64,000 bases of DNA. Source: a virus. The position numbers and the translations under genes are program-made. Every line of letters starts with the position of its first letter. Positions within the stretch are counted from its first letter, which is position 1. Under the pieces are notes generated by a model. That model was given only the letters and a program-made list of their open reading frames with translations. It ran no database searches and was not told the origin of the DNA. Shown here piece by piece: positions 46,044-55,892 of the stretch. The stretch spans positions 1 through 64,000 of IMG/VR virus record IMGVR_UViG_3300027763_000036; one strand, written 5' to 3'.

Positions 46044-47723
46044 ATGAAACCTCTTAATTTAGATAATAGTCCATGTAGTCCAATATCAAGTAACTGTGTT
46101 ATTTGGCAAGGACCAGACATTCCATGTATTAAACTATGTACAGGGGATACAGTATCTGATGTAATCCATAAACTTGCAACAGAACTTTGTAATATTATGG
46201 ATCTGTTAGATGTTAATGGTTATGACTTATCTTGTTTTGACTTAGCAAGCTGTAAGCCTCAGAATATCCAAGAGTTAATTCAGTTTTTAATTGAAAGAAT
46301 TTGTGCACTTGAAGCTGTTGATGCTGTGGTAGCTGCAGCACCTGCTGGACAGACAAGATCAGCAACAGCAGAAACTCTTGTTACTGTTGCTCCTTGTTTT
46401 GTTATAGGTACTACAACAGTAATGACCATTGCTGAATATGCCCAAGCTATGGGAACTAGAATTTGTGGTATAATAGATCAAATAGGTATTATCAATAATC
46501 AAATTAATGATTTAAATGTTAGAGTAACAACATTAGAAACTACCCCAGTACCTACATTCACTATTCCTACATTTACATTAGCATGTAACATTAATACTTT
46601 ATTGTCTGGTGTTACATACGGCATTGATCAAATTCTTGAAGAATATATAAATAATGTATGGTGTGGTTTTTATGCAGTAACTGGATCAACTGCAGATTTA
46701 TCTAGTGCAGTTGCATCACAATGTATATTAGGTACAGATTTTACTAAAGTGAATCCTGCAGCTACATATGCAGTACAATATCCAACCTGGATTCAACCAA
46801 CCACTACTGTTGCAGACTTATTAAATAATGCATGGATAGTTTTATGTGATATTTATAATGGAACTAATGTAACAGTAACAGGAGCTACTACAAACACAAT
46901 TCAAACAACTGTAACTGGTGGACCAGCATATACTGTATCTTCAAAACTTTTAGATACCGGATGGGTAGACCTAAATGGTTTTGGTTATTATTCTGGAGCT
47001 GACACATTAGCATTAAAACCACAAGCAAGAAGAATTGGTAATGTAGTACATTTTAGAGGGTTGATCACTATTCCAATTGATGATGGTGCTGGTGCTCCAT
47101 TATTATGGCAATACCAATCAGCTCCCCCAGTTGATACATATTATCTTTCAACTGTTGTTGCTCCTGCAACAATTGGTCCCAACTCTGTTGTAGCTTCTAC
47201 TGCAGGTACTATAACATTTAATCAAGGTAATTCAGTTATCCCAACATCTATAATGGCTGTAGGTGAAACATTTGATAATAGCTATGCATTAACATTTGTT
47301 GTAGGAACAAGACCAATTCAAGTTGATGGCTCTCCTGTAACAAGTTCTATTTTGTCAGGACTATTTAATGTTTCAATTTCTAGTGCAAAAACATTATCTC
47401 TTTCCCTTCCTAAAAATGCAGAGCAAAATATATTTTCAGGAACTGGAGCATTTAATACATCTCATTTAAACTATATTGTTTCTCATGTTATTTCTGGTGA
47501 TAACGTACCTAAATTTGATAGTGCAAATACTAATGTAAACAGTAATGGTGGGGCAGGAACAATTGGACTTGACTTAGAATATGATGCAACATTAACATAT
47601 CCTTTTACATGTAATGCAAATAATGAACAACAAGTTGGTGGGTTTAGAATTCAACTTGACGGACTAGTTGCATATATTGATCCATGTACTACTGATATAC
47701 TAACACCAATTGTTTGTCCTTAA
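46044..47723 (+). CDS. Tail fibre or spike protein
   Basis: The product has 559 residues. N-terminal Cys-rich docking region: NCVIWQGPDIPCIKLCTGDT, VIHKLATELCNIMD. A helical segment follows (IIDQIGIINNQINDLNVRVT TLE, coiled coil) and a beta-rich C-terminal half (residues 300-559) with ARRIGNVVHFRGLITIP, resembling fibre tip domains. The next gene repeats the CVxYTGxxI-like Cys docking motif. Confidence 0.65.
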   Translation: MKPLNLDNSPCSPISSNCVIWQGPDIPCIKLCTGDTVSDVIHKLATELCNIMDLLDVNGYDLSCFDLASCKPQNIQELIQFLIERICALEAVDAVVAAAPAGQTRSATAETLVTVAPCFVIGTTTVMTIAEYAQAMGTRICGIIDQIGIINNQINDLNVRVTTLETTPVPTFTIPTFTLACNINTLLSGVTYGIDQILEEYINNVWCGFYAVTGSTADLSSAVASQCILGTDFTKVNPAATYAVQYPTWIQPTTTVADLLNNAWIVLCDIYNGTNVTVTGATTNTIQTTVTGGPAYTVSSKLLDTGWVDLNGFGYYSGADTLALKPQARRIGNVVHFRGLITIPIDDGAGAPLLWQYQSAPPVDTYYLSTVVAPATIGPNSVVASTAGTITFNQGNSVIPTSIMAVGETFDNSYALTFVVGTRPIQVDGSPVTSSILSGLFNVSISSAKTLSLSLPKNAEQNIFSGTGAFNTSHLNYIVSHVISGDNVPKFDSANTNVNSNGGAGTIGLDLEYDATLTYPFTCNANNEQQVGGFRIQLDGLVAYIDPCTTDILTPIVCP

Positions 47724-47734
47724 TAAATTAAACT

Positions 47735-47980
47735 ATGGCTACTAATACTTGCACAACTTGCGGATGTAGAAAATGTGGATGTTCAGATAATGCACTTACA
47801 TCTCCACCACCATGTCCTACACCAGAAGGATGTCCTACTCCTTTAACATGTTCTGAAGTTTTTGATGCAGAGTGTGTAGTATATACAGGAGCTCCAATTC
47901 TTTGTGGGCAAACAGTTGTTGTACCTACTGATACAAATATGGCAGAAGCATTACAATTAATTGTTGCTTACTTCTGTTAA
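47735..47980 (+). CDS. Small Cys-rich docking-like protein
   Basis: The product has 81 residues: CTTCGCRKCGCSD at the start, a Pro/Cys linker, then DAECVVYTGAPILCGQTVVV and EALQLIVAYFC. The second half matches the N-terminus of the previous fibre (NCVIWQGPDIPC...VIHKLATELC), so it is probably a stand-alone copy of that docking domain. Confidence 0.65.
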   Translation: MATNTCTTCGCRKCGCSDNALTSPPPCPTPEGCPTPLTCSEVFDAECVVYTGAPILCGQTVVVPTDTNMAEALQLIVAYFC

Positions 47981-48021
47981 CAATATAAAGTTGCAGTTTG
48001 TTGGTTTCTGTAACAAATGGT

Positions 48022-48048
48022 AGAACCCCTGCACTTGCGGGGGTTTTG
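48022..48048 (+). terminator. Strong terminator
   Basis: AACCCCTGC (48024-48032) pairs with GCGGGGGTT around ACTT, followed by TT and a T-rich tract. It ends the fibre block. Confidence 0.85.
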
Positions 48049-48086
48049 CTTTTATTACTATATTTGTTAAAGTCATTTATTTTTAG

Positions 48087-48093
48087 TATATTA
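48087..48093 (+). promoter_or_regulatory. GTATATTA motif
   Basis: TATATTA preceded by TAG, 11 bases before ATG 48105 and after the terminator at 48022-48048. Confidence 0.4.
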
Positions 48094-48104
48094 ATTAGTA
48101 TAGT

Positions 48105-48686
48105 ATGAAGGAATTTAGAAGTCCTGATTTAACAGCACCACGGTATAGACCAGAAGTATATACCATAATGAACAAGAAGTTCTTTGAAAGTTTTAAAAAG
48201 AAACATCCTAAGTATAAAGACTTAGATGATAAAGAGTTAAGAAAGATTGTTAAATATTTTAACAATGCTCTTTTTCAGACAGTTATAGATACAAGGGATG
48301 GTGTTCAACTACCTGAACAAATAGGTTGGTTGTTTATTGGAACTTGTCAAAGTCCTAAAAAACAAAACACTGATTTTATTAAGTCAAAAAAATATGGAGT
48401 AACAGTAACAAATAAAAACTGGGAATCAGATGGTAAGCTTGCCAAAATATTTTTTACAAGCTATGCATTAAAACACAAAATGAAGAATAGAGAGTTTTGG
48501 GGTTTTACAGCATGCAGAGATTTTAAAAGATCAGTAGCAAAAGCTTATCCAGAAAACTGGAACATGTACCTAGTAGTTGAACCAACAAAAAGAATAAAAC
48601 TTGAACATACTAAAAACTTTTTAATCAACTCTGCCAAAATTAAGGAAAGGGAAGATTTAAAACATTATAATGAATTTGACTTATGA
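48105..48686 (+). CDS. Conserved hypothetical tail-region protein
   Basis: The product has 193 residues: MKEFRSPDLTAPRYRPEVYT, DGVQLPEQIGWLFIGTCQSP, EFWGFTACRDFKRSVAKAYP. Basic, alpha/beta. It begins the tail operon and overlaps the next gene by 4 bp. I recall similar proteins in large Bacteroidota phages; function unknown. Confidence 0.65.
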   Translation: MKEFRSPDLTAPRYRPEVYTIMNKKFFESFKKKHPKYKDLDDKELRKIVKYFNNALFQTVIDTRDGVQLPEQIGWLFIGTCQSPKKQNTDFIKSKKYGVTVTNKNWESDGKLAKIFFTSYALKHKMKNREFWGFTACRDFKRSVAKAYPENWNMYLVVEPTKRIKLEHTKNFLINSAKIKEREDLKHYNEFDL

Positions 48687-49348
48687 CAACTATTGGTGAA
48701 GCAATATCAAGGGTTAGAAATACTCTAAAGGCAGTTAAAGAAGATCCATTCTTAACTGATAGAGTTATATACAGCTCATTGATTAAATATGGTCAGACTC
48801 TTTTAAAGAGAGAAGATAATCAATTTAAACTTATGAAGATAAGTTCTATCTTTCAGGTATTGCCTTATATAGAACTTATAGATGTAGACAAAGTAGAAGC
48901 AGGTTGTATAGGAGTTTATTCTGGATGTTATTTTAAGAGATCTAAAGAAAAACTTCCAACTATTCTTGAAGGGGCAATGGGTCCTATTATACGTACTACA
49001 TCTTCAATAGATGGTACAATAGAAATGTTTAGAACAGATCCAGGTACTTGGGTGTCTATGGTTAGAACAACAACATTTAAATATAATACAAGAAAATATT
49101 TCTGGTATCTTAATGGATACTTATATGCACCAAACATTGATTGGGAAGCAGTAAGGATGGAAGCTATATTTCAAGGAGTTACAGATCCATGTGATCCAAA
49201 ACAGCAATGTGAAATTGCACAGGATCAAAGATTAACTATTCCGGAATATTTATTCTCTGAAGTAGAACAGTTTGTAATCAAAGAACTATCAATGTCAATG
49301 CAGGTTCCTGCTGATAATGCAGATGATAGTCAAAACTCTCTTAGATAA
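48683..49348 (+). CDS. Ring/neck-like tail protein
   Basis: The product has 221 residues. N-terminal helices (IGEAISRVRNTLKAVKEDPF LTDRVIYSSL) with a central beta region and an acidic end. The helix-first layout and the string of overlapping genes (48105 to 50400) fit stacked ring proteins of a short tail, as in crAss-like phages. Inference. Confidence 0.5.
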   Translation: MTTIGEAISRVRNTLKAVKEDPFLTDRVIYSSLIKYGQTLLKREDNQFKLMKISSIFQVLPYIELIDVDKVEAGCIGVYSGCYFKRSKEKLPTILEGAMGPIIRTTSSIDGTIEMFRTDPGTWVSMVRTTTFKYNTRKYFWYLNGYLYAPNIDWEAVRMEAIFQGVTDPCDPKQQCEIAQDQRLTIPEYLFSEVEQFVIKELSMSMQVPADNADDSQNSLR

Positions 49349-50400
49349 TGGATTTTAATTATACTCTTAGATATAGAACATTTGATCAACTGTTAGAAGA
49401 TGTAACAGTTGACTTAAATACTTTTGCTCTTGAAAATATGATAGAGCCTCAACAGCTGATTAAGCTTACTAAAAAAATAAACTATGATCTTGGTTTACGA
49501 GTAAATCAAACTAAAGAAATTATATTAGAGGTATGTCATGGTAGAGTAAAACTACCAGATGATTTTTATGTATTTAACTTTGCATTTGTTTGTGGAAATT
49601 ATGAACAGCATGCAGGTTATGGACCAATGGCATCAGGGACTCATATTATGGAAGTTCCTTATCAAGAAGTTCCATCTACTGTAGATGTATGTGCTCCACC
49701 AACAGTAAACTGTAGAACATGTAATTCTAATCCATGTAACCAAACTGCAGCATGTAGTCTTAATCATCCAATAGTAGATCCAATACCTACAGAGTATGAT
49801 CCTTTAAATCCTTATGGTAACACATGTGTTGCTCCTAGAGTATTTATGAACTGTAAAGGAGAAAAATGGGAACTTGTTCAAGTAATGAATAACTCCGGTT
49901 CAAGTGTTACTAGAGTTTATAGAGATCTTTTGCCATTAAGAATGAAGGCAAGTCAAGAAATAGAATGTGATTGTCCAAATCTTTATTGGAATGCTGCAAA
50001 CGAGGGATGGATTAAAGGAGGATTTTTATTTACAACATTTCAAACAGGAAGAGTATATTTAAACTACCAAGGTCAAATGGAAGATGATAATGGAAACTTA
50101 ATGGTTCCGGATCATGATCTTTTAAATGAATACTATGAGTATGCACTAAAAGCTAGAATCTTTGAAAACTTATATTTAAATGGAGAGGATGTAGCACAAA
50201 GAATGCAACTTGTAGAACAAAGACTTAAAGCTGCAAGAAACAATGCATTAAGTGTAGTTAATACTCCAAACTTTAGAGAGTTAGAGCAAATGTGGTGGAC
50301 AAATAGAAAAGCTATGTACGGTAAGTACTATTCTATGTTTCAAAGTTATTCACCTAATGCAGGATATTATAGAAATATAACTGGTAATAGAATTATATAA
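49348..50400 (+). CDS. Ring/neck-like tail protein with Cys insert
   Basis: The product has 350 residues. The N-terminus FNYTLRYRTFDQLLEDVTVD is helical. Residues about 110-150 contain a Cys/Pro insert (CRTCNSNPCNQTAACSLNHP) that looks like an inserted loop. The C-terminal helix EQMWWTNRKAMYGKYYSMFQ is conserved-looking. One base overlap on each side. Structural role inferred from position. Confidence 0.5.
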   Translation: MDFNYTLRYRTFDQLLEDVTVDLNTFALENMIEPQQLIKLTKKINYDLGLRVNQTKEIILEVCHGRVKLPDDFYVFNFAFVCGNYEQHAGYGPMASGTHIMEVPYQEVPSTVDVCAPPTVNCRTCNSNPCNQTAACSLNHPIVDPIPTEYDPLNPYGNTCVAPRVFMNCKGEKWELVQVMNNSGSSVTRVYRDLLPLRMKASQEIECDCPNLYWNAANEGWIKGGFLFTTFQTGRVYLNYQGQMEDDNGNLMVPDHDLLNEYYEYALKARIFENLYLNGEDVAQRMQLVEQRLKAARNNALSVVNTPNFRELEQMWWTNRKAMYGKYYSMFQSYSPNAGYYRNITGNRII

Positions 50401-53400
50401 TGGGTAAAGAAATTCAAAATACTAGTCAAACAGTAACTAATAGTTTTTCAAAAGGTCTTAATAAAGATACAGACCCTTCATTTGTAGAATCTGGATTGTG
50501 GACACATGCTAGAAACATGGTTAACAATACAGATGAAGGTAACTTAGGTACATTAACTAATGAGGACTCAAACTATCTCTGTGGAACAAGTGGTGAAACC
50601 ATGCAGGGTGAGAAAGATATTATTGGATTAATACATCTCTTTGCTGATAAGTGGGTAGTCTTTACTGTTGCTAATGTTAATGGAAAACCTGTTAACTCTG
50701 AGATTGGTTTATATGAAGAAGACTTCTGTAGGTATAGACCAATTGTTTCTGCACCATGTTTAAACTTTAGTAATTTACATCTTATAACTGGTGGATCAAG
50801 ACAGAAGGGAGATTGTAGATGGGAAGTTTATTGGGTTGATGGAAATAACGTGGATAGGTATATGGATGTTGGTGATCCTAAAACTTGGCCAGATCCTAAT
50901 TTTGTTTGGGGAGGTTCTGATCAATCAGTAGCTGGTGCCAATTATAATTACTATTTAGATAATAATGGAAATACAGTTCTTTGGCCAATAACTGCTTGGG
51001 AACAAAAATGTTTACCAACAAATTGTCATATATGTTTTGACACTAATCAACTAGACTGTGATAAAATAAGATTAGCATCTCTTGTTAAAACTCCATGTGT
51101 AGAATTATCTATTGCACCTGGTACAGGTACATTAGAAAATGGAACATACTTTGCAATTGTAGCTTATACAATTAATACTCAGAAAGTAACCAACTATTTT
51201 TCTCCAAGTAATTTACAACCGGTATATACTGAAAGAAATTTATCACAAGGATCTTTACAATTAAATTTAGATTTAGATACAGATAACTTTCAGCAGTTTG
51301 AACTTGTAATAGTAGCATCTATAAATGAAAATGTTATTGCAAAAAAGATTGGATATTATTCTACATCACAAACAACAATTCTATTAGATGATATCCCACT
51401 TACATTAGAGACTATTCCATTAAGTTTAATTACCATTCAGAATCCTGTGTATGAAACATCTGATCAAATGGTTAATGTTAATCAGTACTTATTAAGGATA
51501 GCTCCTAAATCTAAATTTGATTTTAACTATCAGCCATTAGCAAATTTAATTAATACCGAATGGGTTTCTGTTGAATATCCAGAAGATTATTATATTAAAG
51601 GTGGATCAAAGACTGGATATCTTAGAGATGAAGTATACTCATTCTTTATACGTTGGGTATATAATACAGGAGATAAATCTGCTTCTTATCACATTCCAGG
51701 TAGAGCAGCTGAACCATATACATTTGTTGCACCTAATGGAACTACACAAACTTTATTAGACACTGCATCTTATACAGATATAAATAGTTTTGCAGATGAC
51801 ATAAGACTTTGGCAAACTATAAATACAGCAACTCAAACTGGTGTATTTTTAATTAATAATCCAATATTACCAGATGGAGGAAAAGTATTAGCATTTGGTA
51901 AAATGGGATATTGGGAGTCAACAGAATTATATCCACCTAATCAACCAGAAGTTTGGAATTCAAGTTCTCAATGTTGGACAGGAACTACAAATCCAAATTA
52001 TGATTTATGTGGTACACCAATAAGACACCATAAGTTTCCTGATAATGCTTTATCATCTGAAACATATCACTTTAGAGTAGACAATGCAAACTTTGTAGCT
52101 AATCCTTCTGATGGTAAAAAATATATTAGAATCATGAGTGTTAGATTTAATGGAATCATTTATCCAAAAGATAATGATGGAAATCCAATACCAGGAATAG
52201 TTGGTTATGAAATTCTAAGAGGGTCAAGAGAAGGTAATCAAAGTATAGTAGCTAAAGGTATGATTAATAACTTTAGAGATTATGAAATACAAGGTCAGTC
52301 AAAAGGTAATAGAAAAGGGTTGTACGCAAACTATCCATTTAACTGTAGTATTCCTTTAGGTAATACATTGACACCAACTGATCATGATTATAGATTTAAT
52401 GATCCATTTATTAAACCAGTAACTATAAATTCACAAGGAAATGAAACTTTTGTAAATCAGTTTATACCTGAAAATTTATTAACATTTACTTCTCCAGATA
52501 CAAGTTTTAGAAATCCATTTTTAAATCAAACTGAGTTAAAAATATATGGAAGTTTAGAAGGAAACTCAACACATGCATTTGTAGTTCCTAATAAACATCC
52601 AGAAAATAAATTAATGAGTGATGAAGCATTTTATATTTCTGTTATAGTTGGTTTAGGTAATGCTCTTTTAAATTTATTAGGAAAACAAGAAATGCATACA
52701 CAAGCAACTCCTGATTTTCAAGCACCTTATCAAAAATATCCACAATGGAATATAGCAGCTGGTCCAACAGGAGGAACAACAGGTGCTACATTTGATTTAG
52801 ACGCATTTACAGTTAATGCAGCCTCAAGTACTTATAATAATTATGTAACTCAAATGCAAAATTATTTTACATTGGGTGGACAATTAAATGCAGCATTAAC
52901 CGGAGCATTAACATTACAGGATATTTATGATACAACATCTCAAACATATGCTAATATAGGATTATCTACTCCACAAGTAATCGTAACAGATTATACAGCA
53001 GCAACTGTATTTAACAATCTTGGTTTAAATCCAGTTGTAACTGGAGCTATAAATGTTGCTATACAAATACCCTATTACTTTGCAGAAGGATTTAATACTA
53101 CACTAAGAGTAATACAAGCATTCTTACCATTTAGACAGTATGCATTACAATCTCTTGCCCATGGTTTCTATGCAAGGTTTGTTCCTCCTGTAAATAGTTT
53201 CTTAAAAAGATTTAGTTTAAAGGATGGATTTTATTTAACAGATAGTAATCAAGAAGTTCCTGATTATTTAAATGGCCTTGGTGGATTTGAAAGATATTCA
53301 ATAAATAATCTTAATAGAACTAAGACAGTATTTTTAAGAACTGCTGCACCTAATAATTTAAATCCGCTTACTGCTCCTGTTATTGGTCCAAGATTGGTTG

Positions 53401-55892
53401 GAACATATGCGGCTGGTGTTTTACAACCAGGTAACCAAGAAGATAACACATTAATTAATCTTGGTAAAGCTGTATCTGCTTCATTAGGTGGAGGTATGGC
53501 GTTTGACAATGAAACAAGATTTAATAGTTTTATAGCTAATATTGCTAGTCATTATGTTGGATTAAAATATAATGTACAAAATCAATATGGACAATTAGAA
53601 AGTATTAAACAAGTTGTTGCTACATCATGTGAAGTTAGATTTGATAAAAATAGTATTTATGATCCAGCAACAAATCCTGATGGAGATGTTTCAATTGTAA
53701 CAACATCAGCTTTTTGTGGTCCAACTACTAGTCCTACACAAGTTCAACATACTATATTATTACCAACACAACCAATCTTTGGTGGAGATACTTATATAAA
53801 CAGATTTACAGAAAAGAATACAATGCTATTCTTTTACAATTGGTTATATAATCTTCCTGATGGCACTCCTTGGAATTATGCTTTATATAATAATATTCCA
53901 ACAGCAAGATACTGGATGAACTCTCAACCATATTCTAAAGATGAGAATGTATTATTTGGAGGAGGTATTAACCCTTTATCTATAATTCAAGGATTATTTA
54001 ATAGTAATCCAAACTTTGGTACAGGACCAACTCCTAGAGGTTATTATAATTTAGATAATGATAATTATGATAGACAAACCGATCAAGAAACTGGAGCAGG
54101 TTCCTTCCCTAGAGGTTATGATGGATTCATGTCTGTTAAAAATTCTTATTTCTATCTAGCTAATTCAGGTGTTAGAGATTTCTTTGTAGAGAGTAATGTA
54201 CTTGTAGATTTTAGATCTCAAGGAACTTTCCAATATGAACAGCCATATATACCATATCAGTATACAGATATGCGGCAGTTATTTGATATGAATCCAGAAG
54301 TAATTACTAAAGGTAACTTCTATAACTATGATTACTCATTAAGTGTTACTAAGTTCTTTACACAATATCTTTCTGCAGGATCTTTACAAGGATTAACATA
54401 TAATCCTTATGTAGCTGAATTATGTTTTACATATTATCCTAACAGAGCATTATATTCGTTATATCAAGATGATGAATCATATGACAATAACTGGTTAATT
54501 TATTTACCATTAAACTATGTACAGTTTAATGATAGAATAACTACAGTTAAACCTGTAGGGATGAGTGGTATGTTATTTACATTTCCAACTACGGGTCCTT
54601 TATTCTATCAAGGTGTGGATCAATTAACTACAAACTTGGGTAAAAAAGTTACTATAGGTGACGGAGGTTTATTTTCTAACCCGCCTTCATCAGCAGCTAA
54701 TTCAGATGCTCCATTTGAATATGGTTCATCACAAAATATTAGATCAGTAATTTATTCTCCCGCAGGACTTTACTATGTATCAATGAATCAAGGAAAGATA
54801 TTTTCATATGGAGAAGGAATTAAAGAAATATCTCAGAATGGTCTTAAGTGGTGGTTTACATTATTTTTACCATATAAGCTTACAGAGGACTTCCCAGATT
54901 TTCCACATATAGATAATCCAGTAGCTGGTATTGGTATACAATCAATGTATGATAGCAGAAACTCATTATTATATTTTAGCAAAAAAGATTATCAGTTAAA
55001 ACCTAACTTAGGTAAAGTAATATATAGTCCTACTATTAACAGATTTATTTATTCTGGTGTTAAATATCAACTAGGAGATCCAGCAATATTTGATGATGCA
55101 TCTTGGACAGTAAGTTATGATCCTAAGATGAATGTGTTTATTAGTTATCATGACTGGCATCCTGATTTAGCTTTCTCATCTAAAGAAACTGTATTTACTG
55201 TAAAGAATAATACTATCTGGAAACACAATGACACATGTACAGATTTTAATAACTATTATGGTATTCAATATCCTTTTGAGATAGAGTATCCTATAAATAC
55301 TGGTCAATCACCTACAGTTATTAAATCATTTGAATATATTCTTGAGGCTTACAGATATTCTCATCTTAATTGTGTAGATCAGTTCCATGTTCTAGATGCA
55401 AACTTTAATCAAGCTGTGGTATCTAACACAGAACAAGTATCTGGATATTTAAACTTAAATATATTCCCTAAGAACAACATTACTCTTTCACTTGATTATC
55501 CAAAACTAAATCAATCTAACTTATCTTCATTTGATATTTTATTCTCAAAAGAAGAAAACAAATATAGATTCAACCAGTTCTGGGATATTACAAAAGATAG
55601 AGGAGAGTTTCCAATAGGATCAGATTATCCTCCAACAGGACAACTTATTCCTGGAACTACACAGTTATTAGGTAACTATGCAGATCAAGTTATTTGGAAT
55701 ACACAACCTAACGGTTATATCAAAACTTTAAATGCAAATAACTTGAATTACAATAAACCTGAAATGCAAAGAAAAAGATTTAGACATTATCTTAATTATC
55801 TATTCTTGTCAAAACTTGCAACACCAGAAGAAAGAGATATTAACTTTATCCTTAAGATAATAAATAGTAAGAATCAAGCATCATATAGATAA
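50400..55892 (+). CDS. Giant tail protein (muzzle/tail-tip-like)
   Basis: The product has 1830 residues, the largest in the window. The start (SFSKGLNKDTDPSFVESGLW THARNM) and repeated YxxP/WxVYWVDG beta-propeller-like segments suggest a large beta-rich assembly. Central residues 780-1010 are more helical and Ala/Thr-rich; the last 400 return to beta. Size and position after the ring-like proteins resemble the tail muzzle of crAss-like phages. No enzyme motif seen. Fold assignment is inference. Confidence 0.5.
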   Translation: MGKEIQNTSQTVTNSFSKGLNKDTDPSFVESGLWTHARNMVNNTDEGNLGTLTNEDSNYLCGTSGETMQGEKDIIGLIHLFADKWVVFTVANVNGKPVNSEIGLYEEDFCRYRPIVSAPCLNFSNLHLITGGSRQKGDCRWEVYWVDGNNVDRYMDVGDPKTWPDPNFVWGGSDQSVAGANYNYYLDNNGNTVLWPITAWEQKCLPTNCHICFDTNQLDCDKIRLASLVKTPCVELSIAPGTGTLENGTYFAIVAYTINTQKVTNYFSPSNLQPVYTERNLSQGSLQLNLDLDTDNFQQFELVIVASINENVIAKKIGYYSTSQTTILLDDIPLTLETIPLSLITIQNPVYETSDQMVNVNQYLLRIAPKSKFDFNYQPLANLINTEWVSVEYPEDYYIKGGSKTGYLRDEVYSFFIRWVYNTGDKSASYHIPGRAAEPYTFVAPNGTTQTLLDTASYTDINSFADDIRLWQTINTATQTGVFLINNPILPDGGKVLAFGKMGYWESTELYPPNQPEVWNSSSQCWTGTTNPNYDLCGTPIRHHKFPDNALSSETYHFRVDNANFVANPSDGKKYIRIMSVRFNGIIYPKDNDGNPIPGIVGYEILRGSREGNQSIVAKGMINNFRDYEIQGQSKGNRKGLYANYPFNCSIPLGNTLTPTDHDYRFNDPFIKPVTINSQGNETFVNQFIPENLLTFTSPDTSFRNPFLNQTELKIYGSLEGNSTHAFVVPNKHPENKLMSDEAFYISVIVGLGNALLNLLGKQEMHTQATPDFQAPYQKYPQWNIAAGPTGGTTGATFDLDAFTVNAASSTYNNYVTQMQNYFTLGGQLNAALTGALTLQDIYDTTSQTYANIGLSTPQVIVTDYTAATVFNNLGLNPVVTGAINVAIQIPYYFAEGFNTTLRVIQAFLPFRQYALQSLAHGFYARFVPPVNSFLKRFSLKDGFYLTDSNQEVPDYLNGLGGFERYSINNLNRTKTVFLRTAAPNNLNPLTAPVIGPRLVGTYAAGVLQPGNQEDNTLINLGKAVSASLGGGMAFDNETRFNSFIANIASHYVGLKYNVQNQYGQLESIKQVVATSCEVRFDKNSIYDPATNPDGDVSIVTTSAFCGPTTSPTQVQHTILLPTQPIFGGDTYINRFTEKNTMLFFYNWLYNLPDGTPWNYALYNNIPTARYWMNSQPYSKDENVLFGGGINPLSIIQGLFNSNPNFGTGPTPRGYYNLDNDNYDRQTDQETGAGSFPRGYDGFMSVKNSYFYLANSGVRDFFVESNVLVDFRSQGTFQYEQPYIPYQYTDMRQLFDMNPEVITKGNFYNYDYSLSVTKFFTQYLSAGSLQGLTYNPYVAELCFTYYPNRALYSLYQDDESYDNNWLIYLPLNYVQFNDRITTVKPVGMSGMLFTFPTTGPLFYQGVDQLTTNLGKKVTIGDGGLFSNPPSSAANSDAPFEYGSSQNIRSVIYSPAGLYYVSMNQGKIFSYGEGIKEISQNGLKWWFTLFLPYKLTEDFPDFPHIDNPVAGIGIQSMYDSRNSLLYFSKKDYQLKPNLGKVIYSPTINRFIYSGVKYQLGDPAIFDDASWTVSYDPKMNVFISYHDWHPDLAFSSKETVFTVKNNTIWKHNDTCTDFNNYYGIQYPFEIEYPINTGQSPTVIKSFEYILEAYRYSHLNCVDQFHVLDANFNQAVVSNTEQVSGYLNLNIFPKNNITLSLDYPKLNQSNLSSFDILFSKEENKYRFNQFWDITKDRGEFPIGSDYPPTGQLIPGTTQLLGNYADQVIWNTQPNGYIKTLNANNLNYNKPEMQRKRFRHYLNYLFLSKLATPEERDINFILKIINSKNQASYR